Notes: generated by a model not told the origin, from the sequence alone. A stretch of 17,128 nt of DNA from an uncultured Clostridiaceae bacterium (GCA_949948825.1 CATLIJ010000022.1:1-17128), one strand, 5' to 3'. Positions 6,336-14,681 are shown, numbered from the stretch's first letter. Numbers and translations: made by a program.

Positions 6336-8303
6336 ATGTCTGCTATAACACCACAGCTTGGCTGGCTGGATGACCCGGAAGTATTTCGCGTAAATGTTCT
6401 TCCGGCTCATTCGGATCATCAATTTTACAGCACAGAGACTGATTTTGCAGAAAAGAAAGATCATCTGTATCAGTCTCTGAATGGAGAGTGGCAGTTTTTC
6501 TGGTCAAAGAATGCTGCCGCACGTCCAACCGAATTTTACAAAGAGGATTTTGATTTAAAAGATTTTGGGACAATCCTGGTTCCCTGTCATATTGAGATGG
6601 CAGGATATGACCGGATTCATTATATTAATACCATGTATCCCTGGGAGGGGCATCTGTACCGCAGACCAGCGTATTCTCTGGAGGGAACTGGTCCGGAGAA
6701 CGGGCAGTTTTCTCAGGCAGAGTATAATCCGGTAGGCTCTTATCGGAAGCAGTTTGATTTGAGACCGGAGTTTATGGGAAAAAGAGTTTGTATTTCCTTT
6801 GAGGGAGTGGAGCAGGCCATGTATGTATGGCTGAACGGACAGTTTGTAGGGTATGCAGAGGACAGCTTTACTCCTTCGGATTTTGATTTAACGCCTTATA
6901 TCCGTGAAAAGGGAAATGTGCTTGCAGTAGAGGTACATAAGCGCTCCACTGCAGCTTATCTGGAAGACCAGGATTTCTTCCGGTTTTCCGGAATTTTCCG
7001 GAATGTGACTTTGTATGCCAAGCCAGAACTTCATGTGGAGGATCTGTGGGTAAAGACCGGACTGAATGAGGATGGAATATCCGGAACACTTGAGCTGGAA
7101 TTGCGGTTGTCAGCAGAAGAGGAGATTCAGACAAATGCCCGGAAGAGAAATGAGACCATGTGGGGAGAGGACGGGACCTATTCACAAATATATGATGAAT
7201 ATAAGATTGGCGTTTTGTTAAGAGAAATGGATGGCAAGCTTATTTATGAATGCTTGTTTCCAGCAGCAGAGCTTGTTTCTCTGAAGCCGTATTCTTTGGA
7301 AAAGGTGCAGACATGGGATCACAGCCATCCTTATCTCTATCATCTGGAGATTCATTTGCTGGATGCCAGGGACCGGGTCGTGGAAATTGTACCTTGTGAT
7401 ACCGGATTCCGCCGGATTGTTCTGGAGGATGGCATTATGAAGTTAAATGGGAAGCGGCTGATTTTAAACGGAGTAAACCGTCATGAATGGAATGCCCGTT
7501 CCGGGCGGGTAGTGACCATGGAGGACATGAAGTCAGACATGGCATGCTTCCATGAAAATAATATCAACAGTGTCCGAACCTGCCATTATCCCAATCAGAT
7601 TTCCTGGTATGCCATGTGTGACCAGGAGGGAATTTATATGATGTCAGAGACAAACCTGGAATCTCATGGCTCCTGGCAGAAGATGAATCAGGAGGAGCCC
7701 AGCTGGAACGTGCCGGGAAGCATTCCTCAGTGGAAGGAAGCTGTTCTGGACCGGATGAGGACTAATTTTGAAACCTTCAAAAACCACATATCCATTCTGT
7801 TCTGGTCCCTTGGGAATGAATCCTATGCCGGAGACAATATCCAGGCCATGCAGGAATATCTGAAGGAAAAGAACGATGGGCGGCTGGTACATTATGAAAG
7901 TGTGTTTCACAACCGGGCATATGAGGCAGTAATTTCGGATATGGAAAGCCAGATGTATGCCCCGCCTGGACAGGTGCGGGAGTATTTGGAGGGAAAAGGG
8001 ACAAAGCCCTTTATCCTTTGTGAATATATGCATGATATGGGCAATTCCCTGGGCGGTATGAAGTCTTATATGGATTTGCTGGACCAGTATGAGCGGTATC
8101 AGGGCGGCTTTATATGGGATTTTATTGACCAGGCCTTGTTTGTTCAGGATGAGGTGACGGGGAGAGAGGTGCTGCGCTACGGCGGAGATTTTGATGACCG
8201 TCCTTCGGATTATGAGTTTTCCGGAAATGGAATCCTGTTTGCAGACCGGACTCCGAAACCAGCCATGCAGGAGGTGAAATATTATTATGGATTGTATCAA
8301 TAA
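6336..8303 (+). CDS. lacL: Beta-galactosidase large subunit (GH2)
   Basis: A 655-residue large subunit of a heterodimeric beta-galactosidase that hydrolyses lactose and related beta-galactosides in the cytoplasm (no signal peptide). The domains follow LacZ: sugar-binding jelly roll (about 50-230), Ig-like (about 230-350), and a TIM barrel to the end. The acid/base is Glu495 in WSLGNES and the nucleophile is Glu563 in ILCEYMHDMGNS, both intact. The protein stops after QEVKYYYGLYQ, where LacZ would continue into its fourth domain and small-chain domain. The small chain is the next gene, overlapping by 17 nt. Length and arrangement match LacL of lactic acid bacteria. AGGAGG (6318-6323) precedes the ATG at 6336. 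I read this as a true split enzyme, not a broken lacZ. Confidence 0.93.
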   Translation: MSAITPQLGWLDDPEVFRVNVLPAHSDHQFYSTETDFAEKKDHLYQSLNGEWQFFWSKNAAARPTEFYKEDFDLKDFGTILVPCHIEMAGYDRIHYINTMYPWEGHLYRRPAYSLEGTGPENGQFSQAEYNPVGSYRKQFDLRPEFMGKRVCISFEGVEQAMYVWLNGQFVGYAEDSFTPSDFDLTPYIREKGNVLAVEVHKRSTAAYLEDQDFFRFSGIFRNVTLYAKPELHVEDLWVKTGLNEDGISGTLELELRLSAEEEIQTNARKRNETMWGEDGTYSQIYDEYKIGVLLREMDGKLIYECLFPAAELVSLKPYSLEKVQTWDHSHPYLYHLEIHLLDARDRVVEIVPCDTGFRRIVLEDGIMKLNGKRLILNGVNRHEWNARSGRVVTMEDMKSDMACFHENNINSVRTCHYPNQISWYAMCDQEGIYMMSETNLESHGSWQKMNQEEPSWNVPGSIPQWKEAVLDRMRTNFETFKNHISILFWSLGNESYAGDNIQAMQEYLKEKNDGRLVHYESVFHNRAYEAVISDMESQMYAPPGQVREYLEGKGTKPFILCEYMHDMGNSLGGMKSYMDLLDQYERYQGGFIWDFIDQALFVQDEVTGREVLRYGGDFDDRPSDYEFSGNGILFADRTPKPAMQEVKYYYGLYQ

Positions 8304-9261
8304 GGGTCAGGGAAAGCTTCATGTGGTGTTTGGGGATGTGGTGTTAGGCGTTCACGGAGATGGATTTGAATATCTTTTTTCTTATTCCACCGGCGGAATG
8401 GAATCTTTGACGATTCATGGGCGGGAGTGGCTGTACCGGACGCCAAAGCCCACCTTCTGGCGGGCAACCACAGACAATGACCGGGGCTCCAGATTTTCCT
8501 TCCGGTCTGCCATGTGGATGGGAGCAGATCTGTTCACCCGGGCAGACCGGATTCAGATTCAGCTGGACGGCCAGGATATGGGACCATTTCTGGCCCCGGA
8601 TAACAATCGCTTCCATACTGAGCAGGAGGCGGAACACCTGACTGTCACGTATATCTACATTACGCCAACCATTCCATCCACAGAGGTGGAAGTGACCTAT
8701 ACTATAGAGACCACAGGGCGGATTCAGGCAGATGTTCATTATTATGGAAAGCAGGGTCTTCCAGAGCTTCCTGTGTTTGGAATGCGGTTTATCATTCCCA
8801 CAAAAGCAGACGGATATACTTATTATGGTTTGTCAGGAGAGACCTATCCGGACCGGATGGCAGGCGGAATAAAGGGCCAGTGGCAGGTCAGCGGACTTCC
8901 TGTGACTCCTTACCTAGTTCCCCAGGATTGCGGTGTTCACATGGACACAGACTGGCTGACCATAAGCCGCTCTTCTGTACTGGCCAATGAAAAGAAAGAA
9001 ACAGAAGAATTTTCGCTGCGGTTTGAAAAAGTAAAAGATACCTTTGCCTTCTCCTGTTTGCCCTATACAGCAGAAGAGCTGGAAAATGCCACCCATCAGG
9101 AGGAGCTGCCACCTGCCAGACGAACCGTGGTCTGCATTTTGGGAGCAGTCCGGGGCGTGGGTGGGATTGACAGCTGGGGAAGCGACGTAGAAGAACCCTG
9201 GCACATCAGTGGAGAAAATGACATTACCTACTCCTTTGCCATCGTTCCATTTTCAAAATAA
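8287..9261 (+). CDS. lacM: Beta-galactosidase small subunit
   Basis: A 324-residue small subunit that supplies the C-terminal domain of LacZ (Bgal_small_N fold) and completes the active site of LacL. Recognisable parts are GFEYLFSYSTGGMESL and the conserved PTFWRATTDNDRGSRF near residues 55-72. It overlaps the end of lacL by 17 nt in another frame. AGGAGGTGA (8269-8277), a near-perfect match to the 16S anti-SD, lies inside lacL nine bases before the ATG. This shows independent but coupled translation rather than a sequencing frameshift. Neither subunit is expected to be active alone. The operon ends at the bidirectional terminator 9343-9394. Confidence 0.93.
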   Translation: MDCINKGQGKLHVVFGDVVLGVHGDGFEYLFSYSTGGMESLTIHGREWLYRTPKPTFWRATTDNDRGSRFSFRSAMWMGADLFTRADRIQIQLDGQDMGPFLAPDNNRFHTEQEAEHLTVTYIYITPTIPSTEVEVTYTIETTGRIQADVHYYGKQGLPELPVFGMRFIIPTKADGYTYYGLSGETYPDRMAGGIKGQWQVSGLPVTPYLVPQDCGVHMDTDWLTISRSSVLANEKKETEEFSLRFEKVKDTFAFSCLPYTAEELENATHQEELPPARRTVVCILGAVRGVGGIDSWGSDVEEPWHISGENDITYSFAIVPFSK

Positions 9262-9342
9262 ACTTTCATGCGGCCTTTGATGCTGCATCAGCTACCCTGG
9301 GAAAACCGATAGCTCCGCAACTTTTGCGCTTCCAAAAAAGCG

Positions 9343-9394
9343 GCATAAAAGGAATGGGAGAACGTCTTCTGACGTTCCCCCATTCCTTTTATGC
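9343..9394. terminator. Bidirectional terminator between lacM and hydA
   Basis: A 24-base arm GCATAAAAGGAATGGG.. (9343-9366) pairs with its complement at 9371-9394 around TTCT, with one A-C mismatch. It stands between convergent operons. On the minus strand it is followed by CGCTTTTTT, making a classic intrinsic terminator for hydA. On the plus strand the T-run lies inside the 3' arm. The rest of 9262-9444 holds nothing else I recognise. Confidence 0.9.
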
Positions 9395-9444
9395 GGACTT
9401 TCTGCCGTCCATTAAATTTTATTTATATACCACTCTGCAAAATC

Positions 9445-11193
9445 CTAAATCTCATTAATTTTTCTCTTCACATAAGAGGTATGCAGCAAATGATGTGCCT
9501 TAGAGCTGCCTGGTTTCCCAAGATAGGTCTCATACAGCTCCTTGATAGCAGGATTCTCATGGGATTTCCGAATCGGATTGTCCTTGTCTGAATCATACAG
9601 CACTTTGGCACGCAGGGCGCGGATATCTACAGTGTTGCGCACATATCCTGGCTGCTGAGGCTGGCCGCCGCCGTTGATACATCCTCCCGGACAGCCCATG
9701 ATCTCAATAAACTGATAATCCGCTTCACCGGCCTTTACCTTATTGAGAAGTGTTCTTGCATTGCCAAGTCCGGAAGCTACAGCCACCTTCACATCCATTC
9801 CAGCTACATGGTAAGTAGCTTCCTTGATGCCTTCCATGCCACGGACATCTGTAAAGTCCACACTTTCCAGCTCTTCGCCGGTCAGGGTCTCCACTGCAGT
9901 ACGCAGGGCAGCCTCCATAACGCCGCCGGTAGTGCCAAAGATTACAGCTGCGCCAGTGCCAAGACCTAAAGGAGCGTCAAAGCCCTCATCCGGCAGTTCG
10001 GTAAACTTAAGCCCCACACGCTTGATCATCCGGGCCAGCTCTCTGGTGGTCAGGGAGATATCCACATCCGGAACGCCGTTGGCAGCCTGGTCCGGACGCT
10101 GCACTTCAAATTTCTTTGCAGTACAGGGCATGATTGACACAGATACAATATCTTCCGGCTTCAGGCCTGCCTTCTCAGCATAATAAGACTTGGCAATGGC
10201 TCCGAACATCTGCTGGGGAGATTTGCAGCTGGATAAATTCTCGGTCATATCCGGGAAGTAATGCTCACAATACTTAATCCATCCCGGAGAGCAGGAGGTA
10301 ATCATGGGAAGAACGCCGTTGTTCTGGAACCGGTCAATGAACTCATGAGCTTCTTCCATAATGGTAAGGTCAGCGCTGAAGTCTGTGTCAAATACCTTGT
10401 CAAAGCCAATCCGTCTAAGAGCAGCAGCCATCTTACCCTCCACATTGGTACCGATGGGATAGCCAAATTCCTCTCCCAGTCCGGCCCGGACAGCCGGAGC
10501 GGTCTGAACAATCACATGCTTGGAGGGATCTGCAATGGCAGCCAGAACCTCATCAATCTGAGACTTCTCCTGCAAAGCGCCTGTGGGACACACAGCAATA
10601 CACTGGCCGCAGGATACACAGCTGGTCTCTCCCAAGCCCATCTCAAAGGGAGAGCCGATAAAGGTGGCAAAGCCGCGCTGATTGGCGCCGATTACGCCGA
10701 TGCCCTGTACCTTTTCGCAGACAGCCACACAGCGGCGGCACAGAATGCACTTGCTGTTGTCCCGGATCATATGGGCAGCGCTGTCATCAATACAGGACGG
10801 GGTACGCTCGCCGTCATACTTGCCCTCATCATCCACGCCCAGCTCCTTTGCCAGCTGCTGCAGCTCACAGTTGCCGCTGCGGACGCAGGATAAGCACTTG
10901 CGGTCATGGTTGGACAGCAAAAGCTGTAAAGTCTTTTTGCGGGAATCCAGCACCTTGGGGGTGTTGGTCCATACTTCCATATTTTCATTGATCGGATAGA
11001 CGCAGGCAGCCACCAGGCTTCTGGCACCTTTGACTTCCACCACGCACATCCGGCAGGCAGCGATCTCGTTGATCTCCTTTAAGTAGCAGAGAGTCGGGAT
11101 CTCGATATGGGCCAGCCTTGCTGCCTCCAGTATGGTGGAGCCTTTTGGAGCGCTTACTTCTATGCCGTTAATTTTAATTGTAATATTCTCCAT
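9445..11193 (-). CDS. hydA: Electron-bifurcating [FeFe] hydrogenase, catalytic subunit
   Basis: A 582-residue catalytic subunit of the HydABC complex, which reversibly makes H2 using NADH and reduced ferredoxin together. Domains: [2Fe-2S] domain (Cys36, 47, 50, 64), the His-Cys cluster segment (NHDRKCLSC..GNC), two [4Fe-4S] ferredoxin motifs (CILCRRCVAVC and CVSCGQCIAVC), then the H-cluster domain. Its motifs are L1 TSCSPGW (Cys301), L2 MPCTAKKFE (Cys357) and L3 MGCPGGCINGGGQP (Cys501, 505). L1 carries Ser302 where monomeric enzymes have a second cysteine. The start is set at 11193 and not at the ATG at 11199, because GAGGAG lies seven bases before the former and almost touches the latter. 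hydB ends 15 bases upstream. Maturation genes (hydEFG) are not in the window. Confidence 0.95.
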   Translation of the reverse strand: MENITIKINGIEVSAPKGSTILEAARLAHIEIPTLCYLKEINEIAACRMCVVEVKGARSLVAACVYPINENMEVWTNTPKVLDSRKKTLQLLLSNHDRKCLSCVRSGNCELQQLAKELGVDDEGKYDGERTPSCIDDSAAHMIRDNSKCILCRRCVAVCEKVQGIGVIGANQRGFATFIGSPFEMGLGETSCVSCGQCIAVCPTGALQEKSQIDEVLAAIADPSKHVIVQTAPAVRAGLGEEFGYPIGTNVEGKMAAALRRIGFDKVFDTDFSADLTIMEEAHEFIDRFQNNGVLPMITSCSPGWIKYCEHYFPDMTENLSSCKSPQQMFGAIAKSYYAEKAGLKPEDIVSVSIMPCTAKKFEVQRPDQAANGVPDVDISLTTRELARMIKRVGLKFTELPDEGFDAPLGLGTGAAVIFGTTGGVMEAALRTAVETLTGEELESVDFTDVRGMEGIKEATYHVAGMDVKVAVASGLGNARTLLNKVKAGEADYQFIEIMGCPGGCINGGGQPQQPGYVRNTVDIRALRAKVLYDSDKDNPIRKSHENPAIKELYETYLGKPGSSKAHHLLHTSYVKRKINEI

Positions 11194-11208
11194 ATCCATT
11201 CTCCTCTA

Positions 11209-12996
11209 TTACTGTTTGTAGATCGCGCCGAATTTACACTTCTCCATACAGGCGCCGCACTTAATACATTTCTCCTGATCAATAATGTGCGGGTTGCGGA
11301 CTGTGCCGTTGATGGCATTGTTGGGACAGTTCCGGGCGCACAGGGTACAGCCGCGGCACTTATCGGCATCAATATGGTAGGAGAGAAGAGCCTTACATAC
11401 TCCGGCCGGACATTTTTTGTCTCTGACATGAGCTTCATACTCGCTACGGAAATAGCGGAGGGTGGACAGCACCGGGTTGGGCGCAGTCTGACCCAAGGCG
11501 CAGGCGGAGTTCTCTTTAATGTAATAGCAAAGCTCCTCCAGCTTATCCAGATCCTCCATGGTGGCCTGTCCCTTGGTGATCTTGGTGAGCATCTCCAAAA
11601 GGCGCTTGGTGCCTACACGGCAGGGAGTACATTTGCCGCAGGATTCCTCAACCGTGAAATCCAGGAAGAACTTGGCAATGTCTACCATACAATCGTCTTC
11701 GTCCATGACGATCAGTCCGCCGGAACCCATCATGGAGCCAATGGAAATCAGGTTGTCATAGTCAATGGGAATGTCAAAATGCTCATAGGGAATGCATCCG
11801 CCGGAAGGTCCGCCGGTCTGAGCAGCCTTAAACTTCTTGCCATTGGGAATGCCGCCGCCGATCTCTTCGATTACTTCACGGAGAGTGGTACCCATGGGGA
11901 TCTCCACCAGGCCGGTATTGTGAATCTTGCCGCCCAAAGCAAAGACCTTGGTTCCTTTGGACTTTTCGGTACCCATGGAGGCGAACCATTCCGGTCCGTT
12001 TAAAATAATCTGCGGAATGTTGGCATAGGTTTCCACATTATTCAAAATGGTGGGCTTGCCAAACAGACCCTTCTGTGCCGGGAACGGAGGTCTTGGCTTT
12101 GGCTCGCCCCGGTTGCCCTCAATGGAGTGCATGAGAGCAGTCTCCTCGCCGCAGACAAATGCACCGGCGCCCAGACGCAGATCAATATCAAAATCAAATC
12201 CGGTTCCAAAGATATCCTTGCCTAACAGCTCCATCTCACGGGCCTGGTTAATGGCGATCTTCAGACGGTCCACAGCAATGGGATACTCAGCGCGGACATA
12301 TATGTAGCCCTGGTTGGCGCCAATGGCATAGCCGGCGATGGCCATAGCCTCCAAAACTGCATGAGGATCGCCTTCCAGCACGGAACGGTCCATAAATGCG
12401 CCGGGGTCGCCTTCATCCGCATTACAGCACACATACTTCTGGTCCGCGTCGTTTTGCTTGGCAAGCTTCCACTTAAGTCCAGTGGGGAAGCCGCCGCCGC
12501 CTCTGCCCCGAAGGCCGGAATCCATCAGACACTGAATCACATCATCCGGAGTCATCTCTGTAAGAACCTTTCCCAGGGCAGCATAGCCGCCGGTTCCGAT
12601 GTACTCTTCAATCACCTCAGGATTAATGACGCCGCAGTTGCGCAGGGCAACCCGGTGCTGCTTCTTATAGAAGTCTGTGTCCACCAGAGCTTTGACTCCG
12701 GCCTGGGTTACAGTCTCCTGATACAGAAGACGGGTAACAACACGTCCTTTTAACAAATGTTCAGAAACAATCTCCGGAATGTCTTCTACCTTCACCATGG
12801 AGTAGAAGCTGGCATCCGGATACACAATCATAATCGGTCCTAATGCACAAAGGCCATGACAGCCAGTCTGAACCACAGATACTTCCTCTTCCAGACCTGC
12901 TTTTGCAATCTCTGCCTTTAATGCTTCCATTATCTGCTGGCTGCCGGAGGAAGTACATCCCGTTCCGCCGCAAACCAATACATGTGAACGATACAT
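11209..12996 (-). CDS. hydB: Bifurcating hydrogenase NADH/FMN subunit
   Basis: A 595-residue NuoF-like subunit that holds FMN, binds NADH and is thought to be where electrons bifurcate. Domains in order: thioredoxin-like [2Fe-2S] domain (Cys9, 14, 46, 50; VCGGTGC and QTGCHGLC); NADH/FMN-binding core with GLRGRGGGGFPTGLKW and CNADEGDPGAFMDR; SLBB region; a [4Fe-4S] site ESCGKCTPCRVG; and a C-terminal pair of [4Fe-4S] motifs (CRGCTLCARNC and CIKCGACMEKC). The extra N- and C-terminal Fe-S domains separate it from plain NuoF. AGGAGG lies seven bases before the ATG, eleven bases after the hydD stop. Formate-dehydrogenase or NfnAB-type flavoproteins are excluded by the HydA partner. Confidence 0.95.
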   Translation of the reverse strand: MYRSHVLVCGGTGCTSSGSQQIMEALKAEIAKAGLEEEVSVVQTGCHGLCALGPIMIVYPDASFYSMVKVEDIPEIVSEHLLKGRVVTRLLYQETVTQAGVKALVDTDFYKKQHRVALRNCGVINPEVIEEYIGTGGYAALGKVLTEMTPDDVIQCLMDSGLRGRGGGGFPTGLKWKLAKQNDADQKYVCCNADEGDPGAFMDRSVLEGDPHAVLEAMAIAGYAIGANQGYIYVRAEYPIAVDRLKIAINQAREMELLGKDIFGTGFDFDIDLRLGAGAFVCGEETALMHSIEGNRGEPKPRPPFPAQKGLFGKPTILNNVETYANIPQIILNGPEWFASMGTEKSKGTKVFALGGKIHNTGLVEIPMGTTLREVIEEIGGGIPNGKKFKAAQTGGPSGGCIPYEHFDIPIDYDNLISIGSMMGSGGLIVMDEDDCMVDIAKFFLDFTVEESCGKCTPCRVGTKRLLEMLTKITKGQATMEDLDKLEELCYYIKENSACALGQTAPNPVLSTLRYFRSEYEAHVRDKKCPAGVCKALLSYHIDADKCRGCTLCARNCPNNAINGTVRNPHIIDQEKCIKCGACMEKCKFGAIYKQ

Positions 12997-13007
12997 TTTG
13001 GTCCTCC

Positions 13008-13385
13008 TTATTTGATGTCTGCTGAATTGAGCGTGTATTCTTCTACTACATGCCCTCCAATCAGGTGGCGCTCCACGATCTCAGCAGCTTTGTCGGGATT
13101 CATCTTGATGTAGGTGATCTTCTGTTTGCCAGGTTCTGTCACCTCCACAATCGGCTCATACTGACACAGGCCGATGCATCCGGTCTGAGTCACTGCCACT
13201 TTGTCTGTAAGGCCCTTTTCCTGTACCAGGTTGGACAAGGCATTTAAAACCGGTCTTGCGCCGCTGGCAATGCCGCAGGTAGCCATGCCGACTACCACGC
13301 GGGTATGGTTGTGGTCCTCCGCCCGCAGGCCCACCTGGCCCTGCATCTTGTTGCGGATGGCTTTTAATTCTTCAAGGCTTTTCAT
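13008..13385 (-). CDS. hydD: HydD-like [2Fe-2S] thioredoxin-fold protein
   Basis: A 125-residue protein resembling the N-terminal [2Fe-2S] domain of HydB standing alone. Candidate ligands are Cys37 (ATCGIASGA), Cys70 and Cys74 (QTGCIGLC). The family's usual second cysteine in Cx4C is absent (Gly42), leaving three cysteines. The place between the ATPase and hydB matches hydD of the Acetobacterium woodii hyd operon as I recall it; no biochemical role is settled. The start at 13385 is chosen because GGAGG lies five bases before it. A TTG-initiated extension to 13397 would place that ribosome site inside the gene. Confidence 0.85.
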   Translation of the reverse strand: MKSLEELKAIRNKMQGQVGLRAEDHNHTRVVVGMATCGIASGARPVLNALSNLVQEKGLTDKVAVTQTGCIGLCQYEPIVEVTEPGKQKITYIKMNPDKAAEIVERHLIGGHVVEEYTLNSADIK

Positions 13386-13429
13386 AGTATCCTCCAAATT
13401 TTAGAAATATGAAATCAGTCTGGCCCGTG

Positions 13430-13987
13430 TCAGTACACGGCGCCGCCGTCAGTTTCCAGTTTGTTTTCAGTCAGATAATCCTTAATATATTGAGAAATCT
13501 CCGGGGTGTCAAAGGGAACGCCTTCCAGGACTTCCTTAAATTCCCTGGTATCCAGGACAAAGGAGCGTCCGTTATAGCGATATTCGTAGAGAAAATCTGT
13601 CTCCGGATGATAGACTACCAATGTATGTATGGTGCTTGTAATATCTCCAAGAGGCATCCGGTCAATGTGGGAAAGAACAAAAGATGCTATTACTGTGGTT
13701 CCCACCCCCGGCTGGGATTCAATGGAAAAGGAACCGCCTGCTGCCTCTGCGGCATATTTGAAAAACGGGACACCCAGCCCTACCTTGCGGGTGGTCCTGC
13801 TGGTGAAGAAGGGATCTGTCACCTGTGCCACCTGCTCTGGGGTCATGCCGCAGCCATCATCAGCAATGGTTATGGAAAGCCGGTCCGCCGCCGTGTCAGC
13901 ATCTACCGTGATCTGTACCAGGGATGCCTTTGCACGGGTGGAATTCTCTGCCACATCCAATACATTTAAGGAAAGCTCGGTCATCAT
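13430..13987 (-). CDS. Histidine-kinase-like ATPase in the hyd operon
   Basis: A 185-residue protein with a GHKL ATP-binding fold: N-box LDVAENSTRA (Glu14-Asn15), G1 DDGCGM (43-48), F-box-like DPFFTSR, and G2 GLGVPFFKYAAEAAGG (70-85). There is no dimerisation or phosphoacceptor histidine domain and no membrane segment, so it is not a complete two-component kinase. The last ~75 residues, after SFVLSHIDRMPLGDI, are a separate small domain. It lies between hydC and hydD, as the protein called HydE does in A. woodii (unrelated to the maturase HydE). It could be a SpoIIAB-like protein kinase or an assembly factor. No ribosome site is visible before the ATG at 13987; the hydC stop is six bases upstream, so translation is probably coupled. 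Confidence 0.88.
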   Translation of the reverse strand: MMTELSLNVLDVAENSTRAKASLVQITVDADTAADRLSITIADDGCGMTPEQVAQVTDPFFTSRTTRKVGLGVPFFKYAAEAAGGSFSIESQPGVGTTVIASFVLSHIDRMPLGDITSTIHTLVVYHPETDFLYEYRYNGRSFVLDTREFKEVLEGVPFDTPEISQYIKDYLTENKLETDGGAVY

Positions 13988-13993
13988 AGGCGC

Positions 13994-14488
13994 TTACTGG
14001 TATTTTGCCAGTATGCCCGGAATGTCGTCCGGTACCAGCCGTCCGTAAACCTCGTCATTGATCATCATGACAGGCGCAAGGCCGCAGGCCCCTACACAGC
14101 GGCAGGAATCCAGGGAAAACTTGCCGTCCGGGGTACATTGGCCATTGGTAATGCCAAGAAGCTCCTCCAGTTTACTGAAAATCGCCGCGGAACCTTTGAC
14201 GTAACATGCGGTTCCCAGGCATACGGAAATCTGGTATTTGCCCTTTGGCTGTAAAGCGAACTGGGCATAAAACGTTGCAATGCCGTAAATCTTCTCCAAC
14301 GGAATTCCTGTCTCGTCGGAGATCATGGTCTGTACTTCAATTGGGAGATAGCCGTAAATCTCCTGCGCCTGCTGCATGATGGGCATTAAAGCGCCCTTTG
14401 TATCCTTCAGCTCGGCGATGACCTTTTTTAAAGCGGCTTCCTGCTCCGGGGTCCCGCCAAAGGGAACACCTTCTTTTTTGCAAGCCAT
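13994..14488 (-). CDS. hydC: Bifurcating hydrogenase NuoE-like subunit
   Basis: A 164-residue NuoE-like subunit with a four-helix N-terminal part (GALMPIMQQAQEIYGYLP, the family signature) and a thioredoxin-like [2Fe-2S] domain. The ligands are Cys90 and Cys95 (CLGTAC) and Cys131 and Cys135 (CRCVGAC). It carries electrons between the flavin in HydB and the clusters of HydA. It is the first gene of the minus-strand operon hydC, ATPase, hydD, hydB, hydA. GGAGG lies eight bases before the ATG. Its leader contains a 14-nt box (14519-14532) matching the right end of the structured repeats at 702 and 6102. Confidence 0.95.
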   Translation of the reverse strand: MACKKEGVPFGGTPEQEAALKKVIAELKDTKGALMPIMQQAQEIYGYLPIEVQTMISDETGIPLEKIYGIATFYAQFALQPKGKYQISVCLGTACYVKGSAAIFSKLEELLGITNGQCTPDGKFSLDSCRCVGACGLAPVMMINDEVYGRLVPDDIPGILAKYQ

Positions 14489-14533
14489 GTCTCATCCTCC
14501 TTGTGATAATGCTGTTTTGTGAATTGTAACAAT

Positions 14534-14565
14534 ATTCTAACACGAAAATGATAAAAAATCCATAG
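14534..14565 (-). promoter_or_regulatory. Probable promoter of the hyd operon
   Basis: On the minus strand TAGAAT (14539-14534) is a good -10 box. The best -35 at 17 bases is weak (TGGATT), so an activator may be involved. It stands about 45 bases before the hydC start. The palindrome at 14577-14592 lies upstream of it. Confidence 0.45.
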
Positions 14566-14576
14566 TAAATAAATAG

Positions 14577-14592
14577 TTAACACACATGTTAA
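14577..14592. promoter_or_regulatory. Palindrome in the divergent hyd control region
   Basis: TTAACA-CACA-TGTTAA is a perfect 6-4-6 inverted repeat in the 193-base region between hydC and the DRTGG gene. It lies upstream of both promoters and is a candidate operator shared by the two operons. It is not the Rex consensus TTGTTAAnnnnTTAACAA, whose arms run the other way. Confidence 0.45.
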
Positions 14593-14621
14593 AAAGGTAT
14601 CGATAAAAAATGTAAAAAATG

Positions 14622-14650
14622 TTGATAATTCGCTTTTTCAATGGTATTCT
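14622..14650 (+). promoter_or_regulatory. Promoter of the DRTGG-ATPase-HydS operon
   Basis: TTGATA (14622-14627), a 17-base spacer and TATTCT (14645-14650), preceded by an extended -10 TGG. An alternative -10, TATAAT (14655-14660), has no -35 at proper distance. The start codon is at 14682. Confidence 0.55.
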
Positions 14651-14681
14651 TATATATAATAAATGGAGGAGGAACAAAAAT

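Noticed and set aside
7644..8300. Minus-strand 218-codon frame
   Set aside because: It lies wholly within lacL, which has intact catalytic motifs; composition is not protein-like.
6336..9261. lacZ broken by a frameshift
   Set aside because: Both parts have full subunit length, lacM has its own near-perfect ribosome site, and the break falls at the natural LacL/LacM boundary.
10261..10893. Plus-strand 210-codon frame
   Set aside because: Shadow of hydA, whose cluster motifs cover the region.
11107..12003. Plus-strand 298-codon frame
   Set aside because: Shadow of hydB and the start of hydA, due to their codon usage.
14577..14592. Rex operator for redox control of the hydrogenase
   Set aside because: Rex sites read TTGTTAA-N4-TTAACAA; here the arms are TTAACA-N4-TGTTAA, the opposite order. 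Kept only as an unnamed palindrome.
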